Made by a program: the position numbers and the translations under genes. This document shows, in pieces, positions 42,305 through 43,942 of a DNA stretch of 43,942 nt. The stretch comes from JBLKSS01 sp047607725 (GTDB lineage: Bacteria > Pseudomonadota > Gammaproteobacteria > Enterobacterales > Enterobacteriaceae). The notes below the pieces were generated by a model, which did not search any database, had not been told where the DNA came from, and was given only the letters and a program-made list of their open reading frames with translations. Location of the stretch: NCBI RefSeq assembly GCF_047607725.1, contig NZ_JBLKSS010000009.1, forward strand, positions 1-43,942. Reading direction: 5' to 3'. Numbering within the stretch: the first letter of the stretch is position 1; every line of letters begins with the position of its first letter.

Positions 42305-43222
42305 TTAACTTACGTCTTCAACAATCCGCGTTGGATGGGTAAAGACCATGGCGCGCCCCGGTTTACTGAATCCCACCAGCGTCAGGCCACAGCGCTCGGC
42401 GACCTCTACCGCCAGCGAGGTGGCGGCGGAAACGGCGAACAGGATTTCCACCCCGCACATGGCCGCTTTCTGTACCATTTCATAGCTGGCGCGGCTGGAA
42501 ACCAGGGCCGCCCCGGGCGTTTCACCCCGACGCGCGCGCATGCCGAGCAGTTTATCCAGCGCCACGTGGCGGCCGACGTCTTCGGCGCCATAGCCTAAGT
42601 CCCCATCCGGCGAGATCCAGGCCGCGGCATGGGTGCAGCCCGTGAGCCGGCCGATGGGCTGCACCTCTGGCAATTGTGCCAGCGCCCGATCCAACTGTGC
42701 CAGGGGCCAACGCTGCGTGAAAGGTAATGACGGCAGCGGCTTGCCGATTTCATCCAGTTGTTCCACGCCGCAGATACCGCAACCGGTGCGCCCGGCGAGC
42801 GCTCGCCGCTGCGCTTTTAACGCCATAAAACGGCGGCTGGAAAGCTCGACCTGCACCTCTAGACCCTGACGGGCCGGCACGATATCGATACCGTAAATAT
42901 CCGCCGGCGAGGCGATAATGCCTTCGGATAACGAGAAGCCGAGGGCGAAAGCGTCCAATTCTTTCGGCGACGCCATCATCACCACATGGGAGATGCCGTT
43001 ATAGACCAGCGTGACCGGCACTTCCTCGGCCAGCCAGTCCGGCTCCGTTTGGTGGAGCCGGCCGCGCCGGCGGACGCAGTACTGACAAATGCCCGGCTGG
43101 GCGTCATCGGCGTGAAAAGCGGCGTGTTTCACGAGGGGTTTCTCCCGCAATGAGGGTAGGGCGCTATTATTCGCCGCTACGGCCAGCGATGCAAACCCTT
43201 GACCCAGGTAAGCGGGCACCAT
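42305..43222 (-). CDS. fdhD: Formate dehydrogenase accessory sulfurtransferase FdhD
   Basis: FdhD transfers sulfur from IscS to the molybdenum cofactor so that formate dehydrogenases become active. The product is 305 aa, with an N-terminal part longer than in E. coli (277 aa). The catalytic CGICG motif lies near residue 150 (GRTGCGICGVEQLDE). GAEDVGRHVALDKLLGM and YEMVQKAAMCGVEILFAVSA are typical. The core is intact. No formate dehydrogenase gene is visible in this window, although fdo genes are its common neighbours in related bacteria. Confidence 0.93.
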   Translation of the reverse strand: MVPAYLGQGFASLAVAANNSALPSLREKPLVKHAAFHADDAQPGICQYCVRRRGRLHQTEPDWLAEEVPVTLVYNGISHVVMMASPKELDAFALGFSLSEGIIASPADIYGIDIVPARQGLEVQVELSSRRFMALKAQRRALAGRTGCGICGVEQLDEIGKPLPSLPFTQRWPLAQLDRALAQLPEVQPIGRLTGCTHAAAWISPDGDLGYGAEDVGRHVALDKLLGMRARRGETPGAALVSSRASYEMVQKAAMCGVEILFAVSAATSLAVEVAERCGLTLVGFSKPGRAMVFTHPTRIVEDVS

Positions 43223-43314
43223 AATGTAAACAGTTTTCTTTTTCAGTCAGTTGCGTAATCCGTCGGCCGTTGCTACGGTTAATGGAACATCATTGCGGAT
43301 AAAGATTGAGGGCT

Positions 43315-43804
43315 ATGACCAGGCATTATTTCAAGATCGCGCTATTCCTTATGCTGTCGGCCGCCGGGCTGGCAGGCACGGCGGGTACGGTGGCGTCGGC
43401 GGCCGACAGCGGGACGGGCAACGCGTCCGCGCCGTCGGTCAAAAGCATCGACGTCGCTGCGCTGAACGGCAAAGTGACGCTGCAAGTACCGGGTGCTTTC
43501 GTTAATCAAACCCGCGAAGACACCACCTCGCAAAATCTCGGCGTGAAGATCCAGGTGTTCACCGATCGGCAGCGTCAGCAGGTGATCGGGGTGAGCGAAG
43601 TGCCGACCACGGCCGGCGATGCCAATGATACCAGCACCGATGCCTTTAACAAGATGGCTCAGGGCAGCCTGTCCGGTCTGAAAACCCAATATCCCAATAT
43701 AAGGACGTGCAGAAAACCGGCCAAAGCACCGAAATCGTCGCTGGTCGTAAATTCCGGCGCCTGGATACCCGTCAATCGGTGGAAGGCAATGCCATGCTCG
43801 GTTC
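43315..43804 (+). pseudogene. dcrB: DcrB-like lipoprotein/periplasmic protein, frameshifted and truncated
   Basis: A signal-peptide-like start (HYFKIALFLMLSAAGLAG) is followed by a DcrB-type domain (KVTLQVPGAFVNQTRED...). After LKTQYP one base is missing (near 43696-43698). The second frame continues YKDVQKTGQSTEIVAGRKFR to MLGS and then hits the element. The gene is thus both frameshifted and cut at 43804/43805. DcrB is an envelope protein linked to phage and lipoprotein processes in E. coli. The homology is moderate, so the symbol is tentative. Confidence 0.6.
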
Positions 43805-43942
43805 GTAAGCGCCCCGTGGAGGACGTCTTGAATTATTGGTGGGTTTGTTGTACGAGACAGTAAACCTACGTTACACGCTTATGCTCATTGCATTTTCACA
43901 TTGTATTGATTTTAATAACTTTTATTTCCATCCCGGTTTGAG
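43805..43942 (-). mobile_element. Right end of the 338-bp element, inverted (copy D, cut by contig end)
   Basis: This is the reverse complement of copy A with one base change (CTCGTAC in place of CTCATAC). It starts at the terminal inverted repeat GTAAGCGCCCCG and stops at the same internal point as copy A, at CTCAAACCGGGATGG. The contig is therefore bounded by the same repeat in inverted orientation. Confidence 0.87.

Overview
This window looks like one complete draft contig from a Sodalis-like enterobacterial insect symbiont. Protein sequences and gene order are clearly enterobacterial (truD-surE-pcm-nlpD-rpoS-mutS, fis-dusB-prmA-panF-yhdT-accCB-aroQ, csrD-mreBCD-maf-rng-yhdP, glyQS, mtlADR, sodA, fdhD). 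Many otherwise conserved genes carry fresh inactivating lesions, and repeats and insertion elements sit at the edges of broken genes. The genus is inferred, not read directly. Both ends lie inside the same repeat in opposite orientation, and unresolved bases occur only inside repeats, as expected for a contig that stops at a multicopy element.

Layout. 1-7044: the stress and repair cluster, with a truD tail cut by the repeat, intact surE, pcm, nlpD and rpoS, and mutS on the opposite strand. 7045-9037: phage leftovers (a frameshifted integrase and an excisionase) plus the 3' part of a LuxR-type regulator. 9038-9926: two IS66-family left ends joined head to head. 9927-11931: about 2 kb with no recognisable gene. 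11932-20424: a minus-strand block of fis, dusB (nonsense mutation), prmA (5-bp duplication), panF, yhdT, accC, accB, aroQ, msrQ and msrP (several lesions). 20565-27775: csrD (decayed), mreB, mreC, mreD, maf, rng and the first codons of yhdP. 27776-32302: a 338-bp inverted-repeat element, the early control region of a lambdoid prophage, and a second direct copy of the element. 32303-43804: a deleted yiaC, glyQS, a frameshifted yiaF, the mannitol operon with four CRP-like sites, sodA, fdhD, and a frameshifted dcrB-like gene cut by the terminal repeat.

How the parts work together. The housekeeping cores are intact: MutS repair, fatty-acid initiation (AccBC), the MreBCD rod complex, GlyRS, mannitol PTS, MnSOD and RpoS. 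Accessory or redundant functions are decaying: PrmA methylation, DusB tRNA modification, MsrP repair of periplasmic methionine, CsrD control of Csr small RNAs, and YiaC, YiaF and DcrB. This fits a recently host-restricted genome.

The most interesting segment is the prophage control region at 28114-31964. It holds cI, cro, a cII-like gene, the start of a replication gene, and an N-like antiterminator whose arginine-rich core matches that of lambda N. Early promoters pR and pL are both visible with shared operator-like sequence, as are two nut-like sites. Each nut-like site has a boxA and a boxB hairpin with a four-base GAAA loop. The boxA-boxB spacing is 24 nt at both sites, which differs from the classical lambda arrangement.
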